A stretch of 40,245 bases of DNA, from positions 1-40,245 of the forward strand of contig JABBAU010000051.1 of NCBI GenBank assembly GCA_018607785.1, in the 5' to 3' direction. A program made the translations under genes and the position numbers. A model generated the notes under the pieces. The model was not told the origin of the DNA, ran no database searches, and was given only the letters and a program-made list of their open reading frames with translations. Below are positions 1 through 10,603 of the stretch, piece after piece (the first letter of the stretch is position 1; each line of letters starts with the position of its first letter). This DNA is from Methylobacillus sp. (lineage in GTDB: Bacteria > Pseudomonadota > Gammaproteobacteria > Burkholderiales > Methylophilaceae).

Positions 1-1644
1 CTTCCCACAGCTGGGTCAACAACCACAAGTGGCTTTGAAACATCCATACCATATTACTTTAATTTATCACCAACCCATGACGCAACGCTGACAAGTCGTT
101 ATATGGAAAAACGTGGTTTGCAATTTGATGGTGAATTTAGATATTTAAGTAAAAATTATAAGGGCACTTCTGAAATTCAATACTTGAACAAAGATAGGGA
201 TGCTGATATCGACAATCGATATTTACTTGATATCAAACATCAACATAATTTTGGTAACGGCTTCTCAGGGACAGTTGAGTATGAAAAGGTAAAAAGTAAC
301 GATAATAATTATTTTGCAGACATGTCAACAAGCATTGCGGTTACGAGCCAGGTTAGTCTGAGACAAACAGCACACCTAGACTATATAAAAACTGATGATT
401 CTTCCGATATTAAAGGAAGCTTGAAGGTTCAAGAGTTTCAAAATCTAACTTCAGCTTCACCTTACGAGTTAAAGCCTAGTTTTAATTTAAGCTACAAGAA
501 AGACTGGGAAGATAAGGCTGATCAATCATTATTCTTACAAACGGGTGCTGATTTTTCATATGATCAGTTTGATACCGGTAACAATGCTGCAAAGAATATT
601 GCTACAGGCTCAAGAATTGCATCGACTCCAAGTGTTTCATTTCCGATGGAGGCCAGTTTTGGTTTTCTTAAACCTAAATTGATAGCAAATTTAAGGCACT
701 ACGATCTTGATGATGCATCTACCTCCCAAAAAAGTTTAGCTATTCCAACAGTCTCTCTTGATTCAGGGTTATATCTTGATCGACCATTTAAACTCAGTGG
801 CTACAATTTTACCCAAACACTAGAACCCAGAATTTTTTATACATACACACCATATGAGGATCAATCTGATATTCCTTATTTTGATACCTCCTTAAATGAA
901 TTAAACACAACAACAATTTTCCAAGAAAATCAGTTTTCTGGAAAAGATCGGGTGATGGATACTAATGCAATTACAACAGCCTTAACAACAAGAGTTATAG
1001 ATGATTCTGGTTATGATTGGATGTTATTAACAATGGGTCAAAGATTTTATTTATCTGACAGGAAGGTGCTAGAAGAGGATCGATATGCTAATTCATCATA
1101 CAAAGGTGATAAATCAGATTTTCTTGTAGGCGCTCAGGCAAACTTAACTAAATCTCTTAAAATCACAAGTGACTATGAGTATAATTTTTCTGAAGATACA
1201 ACTAACAAGTTTACTGCTGCAGCCAGATTTAGGCCTGAGCCAGGTAAAGTATTAAATGCTTCTTATCGAATGGTCTTAAATCCATCTTCAGGTAAGTATG
1301 ATGTCAAACAATATTTATTATCGGGTCAATGGCCACTAAGCTCTGGTTGGTCAGCCTTAGCAAGTTATAATTATGATATTTATGAAAGACAAGATATTGA
1401 ATCGATGGTGGGTGCTGAATATGATGCTGGTTGTTGGTCAGCACAAATGATGTTTCATCGACTTCAACTTGCAACCTCAGAAACATCTACCGATACTTTC
1501 TTCTTAATGCTTGAAATTGGTGACCTTGGATCATTCGGTCAAGGTGATAAGTCAAGCTTATTTGAAAAAATGAATAGAACGGTCCAGGGAAGTTCATTTG
1601 CAAGTGATTTACCTGACCAGTACCGAGAGAAAAATCTAGATTAG
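1..1644 (+). CDS. lptD: LPS-assembly outer-membrane protein LptD (5' end missing)
   Basis: This is the C-terminal 547 codons of LptD, the outer-membrane beta-barrel that, with LptE, inserts lipopolysaccharide into the outer leaflet. The reading frame is open from the first base, so the gene starts upstream of the window. The first visible residues contain the family signature SIPYYFNLSPTHDATLTSRY followed by KRGLQ and GEFRYL. The rest is strand-rich sequence typical of the barrel, ending with the conserved GAEYDAGCW segment. Only one cysteine is visible (TGT at 1432-1434), where E. coli LptD has a Cys pair. The stop codon directly abuts the surA start, so the two are probably co-transcribed, as is usual. 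The lptE partner is at 7853. Confidence 0.95.
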   Translation, partial: LPTAGSTTTSGFETSIPYYFNLSPTHDATLTSRYMEKRGLQFDGEFRYLSKNYKGTSEIQYLNKDRDADIDNRYLLDIKHQHNFGNGFSGTVEYEKVKSNDNNYFADMSTSIAVTSQVSLRQTAHLDYIKTDDSSDIKGSLKVQEFQNLTSASPYELKPSFNLSYKKDWEDKADQSLFLQTGADFSYDQFDTGNNAAKNIATGSRIASTPSVSFPMEASFGFLKPKLIANLRHYDLDDASTSQKSLAIPTVSLDSGLYLDRPFKLSGYNFTQTLEPRIFYTYTPYEDQSDIPYFDTSLNELNTTTIFQENQFSGKDRVMDTNAITTALTTRVIDDSGYDWMLLTMGQRFYLSDRKVLEEDRYANSSYKGDKSDFLVGAQANLTKSLKITSDYEYNFSEDTTNKFTAAARFRPEPGKVLNASYRMVLNPSSGKYDVKQYLLSGQWPLSSGWSALASYNYDIYERQDIESMVGAEYDAGCWSAQMMFHRLQLATSETSTDTFFLMLEIGDLGSFGQGDKSSLFEKMNRTVQGSSFASDLPDQYREKNLD

Positions 1645-2946
1645 ATGATTGCTAAAATTTATTTCATTTTTACATTCATACTATTACAAAATATATTATT
1701 GATAAGTACTGTTTTTTCTGCCGAACAATATATTGAAGTAGATAGCATAGTTGCAATTGCAGAGACAAGAACAATCACAAAATTGGAACTTGATAACAAA
1801 AAAGAAAAGATTAAAAAAACATATCTAATGCAAAAACTAGATGTCCCAAGTGATAAAAAAATCACAAAACAAGCACTAGACCAGCTGATCACTGAAAAAT
1901 TAGTACTCGAATATGCTTCAAACCAAGGCATTGCAGTAAGTCCAGAACAACTAAATAATGTAATCAACAATATTGCAAAATCTAATGAAATTTCGATCGA
2001 GAAAATGATAGAAGATATTGAAAGTGATGGGACAAATTTTTCTGATTTTAGAGAGGATATTAGGAGGCAGTTAATATTTGATCAAGTAAAAAGAAGAATA
2101 ATTAGTACTAATATCAAAATTTCTGAGTTTGAAATTGATAACTTCATTGAACTTCAAAAGGAGAGAGCGCCAACTAAATATAATTTTTCTCATATTTTTA
2201 TTGAATTTATCAAAAATAATGATGAAGTTGATTCGGAAAAAACAAATCTTAAATTAACACAAGTATTAGAAAAGCTTAAAAAAAATTCTTTTGCAGAGGT
2301 AGCAAAAAATTATTCAGATGGGCCTATGGCAGAAAAAGGTGGTGATATGGGTTCGAAAACTTCCGATGAGATACCCGATTTATTTTTGGAACCTCTACTA
2401 TCAATGAAAGATGGTGATATAAGCAAGCCATTGACTGGCTCAGCTGGCTATCATCTTTTAAAGCTTAACAAAATAGAAGAATTTGAAATGGAAACAATAA
2501 TTGTAAAGCAATCCAAAGTTAAACAGATCTTACTTAAAAAAAATCAGATTGTTTCAGAGTCCGAAATAGAAAAGAAATTGGAAAATATTAGAAATTTAAT
2601 CATTGAAGGGATGAGTTTTTCTGAAGCCGCTGAAAAATATTCAGAAGATGGTTCAGCAGCAAATAAAGGAGATTTAGGTTGGTTAAACCCAGGGGATACT
2701 ATTCCTGAATTTGAAAAAGAAATGGATAATTTAGACCTAAATGAAATAAGCCAACCTTTTAAAACAGCACTTGGATGGCACCTTATTATGGTTACTGATA
2801 GAGGGGAAAAGGATTTATCGACTGAGTCTTTAAGACAAAGAGTGAGGGAAAGCTTGCTCAAACAAAAAACGGATATCAAATTCAATGACTGGGTAAAAAC
2901 GCTTAGGGAAGGCGCTCACGTCGAAATTTGGCTCTATGAAAACTAA
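1645..2946 (+). CDS. surA: Periplasmic chaperone / peptidyl-prolyl isomerase SurA
   Basis: SurA escorts unfolded outer-membrane proteins, LptD among them, through the periplasm. The 433-residue product starts with a Sec signal peptide (hydrophobic core residues about 5-22, likely cleavage after FSA, residue 25). An N-terminal chaperone domain follows (about 28-170). Two parvulin domains come next: about 177-275, with FSHIFIEF and NYSDGPMAEKGGDMG, and about 288-385, with VKQILLKK and KYSEDGSAANKGDLGW. A short C-terminal helix closes the protein. Length and domain order match the family. It begins on the base after the lptD stop with no gap, so translation is probably coupled. Its stop overlaps the pdxA start by one base (TAATG). 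Confidence 0.95.
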   Translation: MIAKIYFIFTFILLQNILLISTVFSAEQYIEVDSIVAIAETRTITKLELDNKKEKIKKTYLMQKLDVPSDKKITKQALDQLITEKLVLEYASNQGIAVSPEQLNNVINNIAKSNEISIEKMIEDIESDGTNFSDFREDIRRQLIFDQVKRRIISTNIKISEFEIDNFIELQKERAPTKYNFSHIFIEFIKNNDEVDSEKTNLKLTQVLEKLKKNSFAEVAKNYSDGPMAEKGGDMGSKTSDEIPDLFLEPLLSMKDGDISKPLTGSAGYHLLKLNKIEEFEMETIIVKQSKVKQILLKKNQIVSESEIEKKLENIRNLIIEGMSFSEAAEKYSEDGSAANKGDLGWLNPGDTIPEFEKEMDNLDLNEISQPFKTALGWHLIMVTDRGEKDLSTESLRQRVRESLLKQKTDIKFNDWVKTLREGAHVEIWLYEN

Positions 2947-3926
2947 TGAAGAAAATTCCTAATCTCATCATCACATCCGGCGATCCTGGAGGGATTGGAT
3001 TAGATTTATGCGTAATGTTAGCATTTAAAAAATTTAATGCCGATATAACCATCATTGGAAATAGAGATGCAATTAAATCTAGAGCACTGCTTCATAAAAA
3101 AAATTTAGTTTTTTCAAAAACAATGGGTGTTCATGAGGGAAACGGAAATCTTAAAATAATTAATATAGATTATAAAAGTCCGGTTCACCCTGGGAAGCTT
3201 GAAAAAGATAACTCCATGCAACAGCTCAAAGGTTTGAAAAAATCAATTGAGCTTTGCTTAAAAAAAGAATTTGACGCCTTAATCACGTTACCCATTCATA
3301 AAAAAATTCTTTCTTCAAATAGAAATAAATTCACGGGTCATACAGAATATATTGCAGAAATGTGTAAATCAAAAGGAACGGAGGTGATGTTGTTAGCAAG
3401 TAAAAAACTCAATGTAGCGTTAGCAACAACCCATATCGCTTTAAAAGATGTGCCAAAGAAAATAACTCAAAAAAGTTTATGCAGTACTATTAAAACTCTA
3501 CACTTTGACTTAATCAAAAAGTTTGGTTTTAGGAAGCCAAAAATTACTGTTACAGGCCTCAATCCCCATAGTGGTGAAAATGGTGAATTTGGTGATGAAG
3601 AGATCAAGATTATAGGACCTGCTATTGAGAAAATGAAAGCTCAAGGAATTTTAGTGAATGGTCCAATACCAGCAGATACTGCTTTTACAGTAGATCTAAT
3701 AAAAAAAACAGATTGTTTTTTGGCAATGTATCATGACCAGGGATTAGCAGCCTTCAAAGCACTTACCTTTGGAAAAGGCGTTAATGTGACTCTCGGGTTA
3801 CCTATCATAAGAACATCAGTCGATCATGGGACTGGCCTTGATATTGTAGGATCAAATAAAATCGATCCAAGTAGTTTTTTTGAATCAGTTCAATTAGCAA
3901 TCAAACTAGCGAACAACCAACATTGA
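2946..3926 (+). CDS. pdxA: 4-hydroxythreonine-4-phosphate dehydrogenase PdxA
   Basis: PdxA oxidises 4-phosphohydroxy-L-threonine with NAD in the DXP-dependent pyridoxal-phosphate pathway. Family motifs are clear: SGDPGGIGLD at the N terminus, FTGHTEYIAE, and the three metal-binding histidine contexts TTHIALKDVP, LNPHSGENGEFG and AMYHDQGLAAFK, then TSVDHGTGLDI near the end. The length of 326 residues is normal. The start overlaps the surA stop by one base, and the stop overlaps the next gene by four (TTGA). This fits a surA-pdxA-ksgA operon, a widely conserved order. The gene supplies the PLP needed by BioF (13517) in this window. Confidence 0.96.
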   Translation: MKKIPNLIITSGDPGGIGLDLCVMLAFKKFNADITIIGNRDAIKSRALLHKKNLVFSKTMGVHEGNGNLKIINIDYKSPVHPGKLEKDNSMQQLKGLKKSIELCLKKEFDALITLPIHKKILSSNRNKFTGHTEYIAEMCKSKGTEVMLLASKKLNVALATTHIALKDVPKKITQKSLCSTIKTLHFDLIKKFGFRKPKITVTGLNPHSGENGEFGDEEIKIIGPAIEKMKAQGILVNGPIPADTAFTVDLIKKTDCFLAMYHDQGLAAFKALTFGKGVNVTLGLPIIRTSVDHGTGLDIVGSNKIDPSSFFESVQLAIKLANNQH

Positions 3927-4702
3927 AAGCAAAAAAGAAATTTGGTCAAAATTTTTTAGTTGACCCGTATTTTATAAATCAAATTATTAAGGAAATAAAC
4001 CCAAAAGAATCTGATGAAATAGTTGAGATCGGACCAGGACAGGGAGCAATCACATACCCAATATTAAAAAAAATTAAACATGTCTCGGTGATTGAAATTG
4101 ACCCTGACATGGTAGAAGTCTTAAAAAATAAAATTGATGATAAGAAAATAACAATATTCGCTGGTGATATTTTAGAAATAGATCAGAATTACTTTACAAA
4201 ATTTAATAAAATTATTGGCAACTTACCTTATTACATTGCAACTGAAATAATTTTTAAAATTACCAAAAATCACTCTTCTGAAGCTCAACTATATTTTATG
4301 GTACAAAAGGAAGTTGCTGAAAGAATTACAGCAAAGCCATCGACAAAGGCTTTTGGCAGGTTATCTGTTATTCTTCAATATTATTTTGATACAGAATTAT
4401 TGTTTGAATTACCTGCAAAAGCGTTCTCACCAGAACCTAAAGTTACTTCAGCATTTATCAGGCTTATCAGAAAAAAAAGGGTTGGACTAAAGATAATGAG
4501 TGAGAGTAATTTTGAGCTCATTACCAAAATGGCTTTTGCAAAAAAAAGAAAAACCATTCGTAATAACTTTAAAAATATATTATTTGATAATGATTTTTTA
4601 AGTCTTAAGATATCTCCCGGTGCAAGAGCTGAAACACTCTCAATAGAACAATTCATAAATTTAGAAAATTATCTTACGCAAAAAAATATAAATTTTGATA
4701 AC

Positions 4703-4705
<3 letters not shown>
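3923..4705 (+). CDS. ksgA: 16S rRNA (adenine1518/1519-N6)-dimethyltransferase
   Basis: KsgA (RsmA) dimethylates two adjacent adenines near the 3' end of 16S rRNA late in small-subunit assembly. The product of 260 residues shows the N-terminal KKFGQNFLVDP motif, the SAM-binding loop VEIGPGQGAIT, the catalytic NLPYYIAT motif (NLPY family signature), and the C-terminal RNA-binding part with AFAKKRKTIRNN. The start is TTG at 3923, inside a TTGA overlap with the pdxA stop. No other start precedes the conserved KFGQNF motif, so the rare start is well supported. Translation is probably coupled to pdxA. Confidence 0.94.
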
Positions 4706-5388
<683 letters not shown>

Positions 5389-5390
5389 GC

Positions 5391-7850
5391 ATGCACGAAG
5401 AATATCCATTTAAAGAAATAGAATCAAATGTTCAAGGTTTTTGGGATAAAAACAAAACATTCTCATCAGCAGAAATTTCAAATAAAGAGAAGTATTATGT
5501 TTTATCAATGTTTCCTTATCCAAGTGGCAAGCTTCATATGGGTCATGTCAGAAACTATACAATTGGGGATGTAATTTCTAGATTCAAACTGATGAATGGA
5601 TTTAATGTTTTACAACCTATGGGATGGGATGCTTTTGGACTTCCGGCGGAAAATGCTGCTATTCAAAACAAAACTGCACCTGCAAAATGGACTTACCAAA
5701 ATATTGAGCATATGCGTGGGCAGCTCAAAGAACTCGGTCTAGCAGTAGACTGGGAAAGGGAAATTTCAACCTGTTCCGTGGAATACTATAAATGGGAGCA
5801 ATGGTTCTTCTTAAAGCTTTTTAAGCAAGATATGATTTATAAAAAAACCTCAACAGTCAATTGGGATCCAGTTGATCAAACAGTATTAGCAAATGAGCAG
5901 GTAGTTGATGGAAAAGGATGGCGATCAGGTGCCGCGGTAGAAAGAAAAGAAATCCCACAATATTTTATGCGAATAACTAAATATGCAGATGACCTTCTTG
6001 ATGGCCTCGATGAATTAAATGATTGGCCAGATCAGGTCAAAACAATGCAAAAAAACTGGATAGGTAAAAGTGAAGGCTGTGAGATTGAATTTGATCTTTC
6101 GCTAAGAGATAACAATAAAAACGACTTGAAGAACCTAAGTATAAAAAATATCAAAGTTTATACCACAAGACCCGATACTCTGATGGGTGCAACATTTTTA
6201 GCAATAGCACCTGAACATGAATTATGTCGAATGATCAATAATGCATCTGTGCTATCTTTTATTAAATCTTTGAGTAAAAGTGTTTCAGAAGCAGATATAG
6301 CTACTGCTGAAAAGAAGGGAATTTTTACTGGGCTATATGCCTACCACCCAATCTCTAAAAAAAGAATTCCTGTATGGATTGCAAATTATGTTTTAGCGGG
6401 CTATGGAGAAGGCGCTATTATGGCTGTTCCAGCCCATGACGAAAGAGACCATGAATTTGCAAAAAAATATGATTTACCAATTACACAAGTAATTAAAAGC
6501 AATAAAAAAATAGATGGGCATGTGTACACAGGGAAAGGTAAGTTGATTAATTCAGATGAATTTGATGGTCTGGAAAGTATAAATGCGCAAAAAATTATAA
6601 CGAAAAAAGTTGAAGCCTTAAAAAAAGGAAAGGGGACAATTCAATATCGCTTGAGGGATTGGGGTGTTTCAAGACAACGTTACTGGGGCTGCCCTATTCC
6701 TATGGTCCGTTGTCAAACATGTGGAGATATCCCAGTTGATGAAAAAGATCTCCCTATAGTATTACCTGAGAATATTAATATTGATGAACATGGATCACCA
6801 TTAAAAAAATTAGAGGATTTTAAAAAATGTTTGTGTCCTAAATGTGGTGAAATAGCTGAAAGAGAAACTGACACTTTAGATACTTTCTTTGAATCTTCAT
6901 GGTATTTTGCAAGATACGCAAGTTTTGATCAACATAATGCAATGCTCGATGAGCGGGCTAAGAATTGGTTGCCAGTTGACTACTATATTGGTGGTATAGA
7001 ACATGCAATCCTTCATCTTTTGTATGCACGTTTTTTTAATAGAATTTTATTTGACATGAATTTAGTGAGCTCAGCTGAGCCTTTTAAAAAGCTATTAACG
7101 CAAGGGATGGTTCTTAAAGATGGGACCAAAATGTCAAAATCTAAAGGGAATACAGTTGACCCTAATGAATTGATAAAAAAATATGGCGCTGACACTGCAA
7201 GACTCTTTATCATGTTTGCTGCACCAGCTGAACAAAGCCTAGAGTGGTCAGATAAGGGTATTGAAGGGTCTCATCGGTTTCTAAGAAAACTTTGGTCATT
7301 GATCTATACACATCAAAATAATAAAGAGGATTTAGGATCAATAAGTGATGGAGAAATTACTGATTTACACTACACACTTCATTCAACTATAAAGAAAGTT
7401 ACAGATGATTTAACCAGACGTAATAGTTTCAATACAGCTATATCTTCTATTATGGAGCTCATTAATGCATACACAAAATCAAAGGATATCCGGACAATAT
7501 CTTTTAAACTGAGACAAGAAATGTTTGAAAATGTCATATTAATGTTAAATCCTTTTGTACCACATATTTCAAAAGCGCTATGGGAAATCCTGAGGCCTGA
7601 AAACCCGATCGAAAAATCTCAATGGCCACAAGTTGATGAAAATGCTTTGATAAAAGATGAAGTCTCAATCGTGATTCAAGTCAACGGAAAGTTAAGGGCA
7701 AATATGATAATATCAACTAGTGACTCCGAAGATAAAATAAAAGATAAAGCACTACTACAAGAAAATATAAAGAAATATACAACTGGCAAAGAAATTATCA
7801 AAACAATATATGTTAAGAATAAATTGGTGAATGTTGTAATTAAAAATTAA
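5391..7850 (+). CDS. leuS: Leucyl-tRNA synthetase
   Basis: Charges tRNA-Leu. This class Ia synthetase of 819 residues carries the HIGH-type motif in PYPSGKLHMGHVRNY (about residue 43-57), a CP1 editing domain with TTRPDTLMGATFLAIAPEH, and the KMSKS loop [17 protein letters not shown] (about 579-595). It also has a zinc-ribbon insertion with CQTCG and, about 50 residues later, CPKCG. The C-terminal domain ends in a sequence resembling the usual tRNA-contacting tail (VQVNGKLRA). It is somewhat shorter than the E. coli enzyme (860). The start lies two bases after adk and the end two bases before lptE, suggesting one transcript. Confidence 0.97.
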   Translation: MHEEYPFKEIESNVQGFWDKNKTFSSAEISNKEKYYVLSMFPYPSGKLHMGHVRNYTIGDVISRFKLMNGFNVLQPMGWDAFGLPAENAAIQNKTAPAKWTYQNIEHMRGQLKELGLAVDWEREISTCSVEYYKWEQWFFLKLFKQDMIYKKTSTVNWDPVDQTVLANEQVVDGKGWRSGAAVERKEIPQYFMRITKYADDLLDGLDELNDWPDQVKTMQKNWIGKSEGCEIEFDLSLRDNNKNDLKNLSIKNIKVYTTRPDTLMGATFLAIAPEHELCRMINNASVLSFIKSLSKSVSEADIATAEKKGIFTGLYAYHPISKKRIPVWIANYVLAGYGEGAIMAVPAHDERDHEFAKKYDLPITQVIKSNKKIDGHVYTGKGKLINSDEFDGLESINAQKIITKKVEALKKGKGTIQYRLRDWGVSRQRYWGCPIPMVRCQTCGDIPVDEKDLPIVLPENINIDEHGSPLKKLEDFKKCLCPKCGEIAERETDTLDTFFESSWYFARYASFDQHNAMLDERAKNWLPVDYYIGGIEHAILHLLYARFFNRILFDMNLVSSAEPFKKLLTQGMVLKDGTKMSKSKGNTVDPNELIKKYGADTARLFIMFAAPAEQSLEWSDKGIEGSHRFLRKLWSLIYTHQNNKEDLGSISDGEITDLHYTLHSTIKKVTDDLTRRNSFNTAISSIMELINAYTKSKDIRTISFKLRQEMFENVILMLNPFVPHISKALWEILRPENPIEKSQWPQVDENALIKDEVSIVIQVNGKLRANMIISTSDSEDKIKDKALLQENIKKYTTGKEIIKTIYVKNKLVNVVIKN

Positions 7851-7852
7851 AT

Positions 7853-8329
7853 ATGCAAATTTTTTTAAAAAAGTTAACTGTGCTGTCACTTATATTGTTT
7901 CTTAGCGCTTGTGGTTTTCAGTTAAGAGGGGATATTCAAGCAAATTTTGATTCAATTTCAATTACAGGTGGAAGCCCAAGTTTTAATAAAACACTACAAA
8001 GAAAATTTAGACAAGCAGGAATTTCTATTGAAAACGCTGCGCAAGCGGAAAAAGTTGTGGAAATTATAAAAAATAATTTTACCAAAACCATCCTATCATT
8101 AACTGGGACAGGTGCAGTCAGTGAATATCAACTAGATTACGAAGTTACCTATCGATTCAAAAATCAAAATACCCCTTGGAATGACCCAATCACAATTGAA
8201 GCTAATAGGACTTACACCTATGATGATGCAGATATTTTAGCCAAAGATGAAGAAGAAAAAAGGTTGGTATCTGGTATGGAAGATCAATTAATCAAAACTA
8301 TGGCTACCCAACTCTCACTTTCAAAATAA
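7853..8329 (+). CDS. lptE: LPS-assembly lipoprotein LptE
   Basis: LptE is the outer-membrane lipoprotein that plugs the LptD barrel and helps place lipopolysaccharide. The 158-residue product has a lipoprotein signal peptide with a short positively charged start, a hydrophobic core, and the lipobox LSAC followed by GFQLRG, so Cys20 should be the lipidated residue. GFQLRG directly after the lipobox is the hallmark of this family. The remainder is the small alpha/beta LptE domain with an acidic C-terminal helix. It sits between leuS and holA, the conserved proteobacterial position, with 2-base gaps on both sides. Confidence 0.93.
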   Translation: MQIFLKKLTVLSLILFLSACGFQLRGDIQANFDSISITGGSPSFNKTLQRKFRQAGISIENAAQAEKVVEIIKNNFTKTILSLTGTGAVSEYQLDYEVTYRFKNQNTPWNDPITIEANRTYTYDDADILAKDEEEKRLVSGMEDQLIKTMATQLSLSK

Positions 8330-8331
8330 TT

Positions 8332-9360
8332 ATGTTTGCAAAATTTGCACCCTCTAATATTTTAGAAAATCTCGATAAAAATAAAAAAAACTGTTTAGTT
8401 GTAGTAGGTATTGAAGCGGTACAAATTTGCACTATAAAGGATGATATTAATAATTCATGTAAAAAGGATGGCATTGATAAAATTAAAATTAAGCTAGAAA
8501 ATGGAATTGATCTTCATAATCTAGACCATATCTTGAATAGTAAATCACTTTTTAGCGAGAAAAGATTATTTGAAATTGATGTTGCTGATGGAATTATTAA
8601 AAAAGAAATTAAAGAAATTCTATTACAAAAGATTAAAGAATATTCAGATGACTATTTCATTTTTTATTTTAAAAAACACTTTAAGGACTACAAAAAACAA
8701 AATTGGTTTGAGTTATTCAAAAATTTTTGCCTTTTATTAAATGTTGAAGAGCCAAATAATGAACAACTATTAGATGCAATAGAGCATAGAATAAAACTGC
8801 ACCAGATTAGCATGACAAATGAAGCAAAAAAACTCCTGGTGAATTACTCTATGGGTAACTTAATTCAAGCAGAAAATGATATAAAAAAATTAAAATTAAT
8901 TTATCCAAATCAGGAAATAAATGAAAAAATAATATCTGCCCATATTACAAATGGTTCGAGACATGATGGTTTTAATTTGATTGAGCATTGCATCACTGGA
9001 AATTTAAGGAAAGCTAATGAAGCAGTAATTTATCTTACAGAAGAAGGGGTACAGCCGGTAATGGTAAATGGTCTTTTTGCTTGGTTTTTCAAAGCAATAT
9101 CAAGAATCAAGCTGTCAACCAACCAACCAAACTCTAATATCTTTTTAAAACTCAGATTATTCGGAAATTCACAAAATTTAGCATCCCACGCGGTTAAGAA
9201 TTTAAGTGCTAAACAAGTGAAAGCCTGCCTAAATAAAATTCAGGAGATAGATCAAATAAGCAAAGGTTTAAAGATAGGAGATCCCTGGTTAGAAATAAAT
9301 AGATTCTCAATGGGAGTTGCAAAAATGATGAATAAAGGGAGCAATTTAAAAAATGGATAA
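8332..9360 (+). CDS. holA: DNA polymerase III delta subunit
   Basis: HolA is the clamp-loader subunit that opens the beta sliding clamp. The 342-residue protein is divergent and lysine-rich, but length, position directly after lptE, and scattered family features support the call: an N-terminal domain with LDHILNSKSLFSEKRLFEID, a middle segment with VEEPNNEQLLDAIEHRI, and the C-terminal collar region with WLEINRFSMGVAKM. No P-loop is present, as expected for delta. It starts two bases after lptE. Its last eight bases overlap the proA start, suggesting coupled translation. Confidence 0.86.
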   Translation: MFAKFAPSNILENLDKNKKNCLVVVGIEAVQICTIKDDINNSCKKDGIDKIKIKLENGIDLHNLDHILNSKSLFSEKRLFEIDVADGIIKKEIKEILLQKIKEYSDDYFIFYFKKHFKDYKKQNWFELFKNFCLLLNVEEPNNEQLLDAIEHRIKLHQISMTNEAKKLLVNYSMGNLIQAENDIKKLKLIYPNQEINEKIISAHITNGSRHDGFNLIEHCITGNLRKANEAVIYLTEEGVQPVMVNGLFAWFFKAISRIKLSTNQPNSNIFLKLRLFGNSQNLASHAVKNLSAKQVKACLNKIQEIDQISKGLKIGDPWLEINRFSMGVAKMMNKGSNLKNG

Positions 9361-10603
9361 ATATATGCGAGATATTGGAGTTAGTGCAAGAAAATCAAGC
9401 CATCAGCTTGCATATGCAACCACCGAACAAAAGAATAATTTTCTTGAAGTGCTCGCAAGATCTCTAGAGGACAACAAAAAAAGCATTTTAAAATCTAATT
9501 TGTTGGATTTGGAAAAAGCCAATAAGAGTAATTTTGATGAGGCATTTATAGATAGGATGACATTGTCTAATTCCAGTATTAAAAGTATGTGTGACGGTTT
9601 ATTGCAAGTAAAATGTCTTGAAGATCTCATTGGTAAAGTAATGAACAGGCAAAAAAGACCTAGTGGAATTGAGGTTTGCCAGATGAGGGTGCCTATAGGC
9701 GTCATCGGAATGATTTATGAATCAAGGCCCAATGTGACAATAGATGCTGCAGCCTTAACAATAAAAGCAGGTAATGCGATTATTTTAAGGGGCGGAAGTG
9801 AAACTATAAACTCCAATAAATATTTAGGGGAGCTGATTACAGATGCCCTTATTAAATCAAAGTTACCCGAGAAAGCTGTGCAAATAATAGAATCTACAGA
9901 TCGTAAACTCGTTGATACTCTCATCAGTATGGACGAATTTGTTGATGTAATTATTCCAAGGGGGGGTAAGGGTCTTATTCAAAAAATAACTGATGGAGCA
10001 ACTGTACCTGTTATTAAGCATCTTGATGGAAACTGCCATATATATGTAGATGAATTTGCAGATATTAGAAAAGCAGTTTCTATTGTAGATAACTCAAAAA
10101 CGCAAAGATTAGGCACATGTAATACACTTGAGTCACTTGTTGTATCATCCAAAATTGCCAAAGACTTTCTCCCAAAAATTTATGAGATATTTAATCAAAA
10201 AAATATAGAAATTCGGGGCTGTAAAAAAACTAAACATATTATCAATCAGGTAAAACTTGCTGAAGATCAAGACTTCTTTGAAGAATATCTTGGCCCTTAT
10301 ATTTCATGCATCATTGTCGACTCTTTAAAGGAAGCAATTGATCATATCAATAAGCATTCTTCAAAACACACAGAGTCAATCATTACAAATAACGAAGCTA
10401 ATGGACTTGAATTTATTAAAGCTGTTGATTCATCAAGTGTGATGATCAATGCATCAACGAGGTTTGCCGATGGCTTCGAATACGGCCTTGGTGCTGAAAT
10501 TGGTATTTCAACCGATAAAATTCATGCAAGAGGGCCTGTCGGGCTTGAGGGACTCACTTCATTAAAATATGTAGTATTTGGTCAAGGTGAAATTAGAGAA
10601 TAA
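9353..10603 (+). CDS. proA: Gamma-glutamyl phosphate reductase
   Basis: ProA reduces gamma-glutamyl phosphate to glutamate-5-semialdehyde in proline synthesis. The product of 416 residues has the aldehyde-dehydrogenase fold with PIGVIGMIYESRPNVTIDAA, AGNAIILRGGSE, the catalytic cysteine in RLGTCNTLESLVV, and the C-terminal HARGPVGLEGLTSLKY. Its partner kinase ProB is not adjacent but about 19 kb away at 29621. The ATG at 9353 overlaps holA by eight bases; an in-frame ATG at 9365 gives an equally plausible start four residues later. The end overlaps the likely nadD start. Confidence 0.96.
   Translation: MDKYMRDIGVSARKSSHQLAYATTEQKNNFLEVLARSLEDNKKSILKSNLLDLEKANKSNFDEAFIDRMTLSNSSIKSMCDGLLQVKCLEDLIGKVMNRQKRPSGIEVCQMRVPIGVIGMIYESRPNVTIDAAALTIKAGNAIILRGGSETINSNKYLGELITDALIKSKLPEKAVQIIESTDRKLVDTLISMDEFVDVIIPRGGKGLIQKITDGATVPVIKHLDGNCHIYVDEFADIRKAVSIVDNSKTQRLGTCNTLESLVVSSKIAKDFLPKIYEIFNQKNIEIRGCKKTKHIINQVKLAEDQDFFEEYLGPYISCIIVDSLKEAIDHINKHSSKHTESIITNNEANGLEFIKAVDSSSVMINASTRFADGFEYGLGAEIGISTDKIHARGPVGLEGLTSLKYVVFGQGEIRE

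Noticed and set aside
1304-1486. Open frames antisense to lptD, surA, leuS, proA, cysS and other genes
   Set aside because: They lie wholly inside well-identified genes on the other strand, have no ribosome-binding sites or recognisable domains, and are explained by the codon bias of the real gene.
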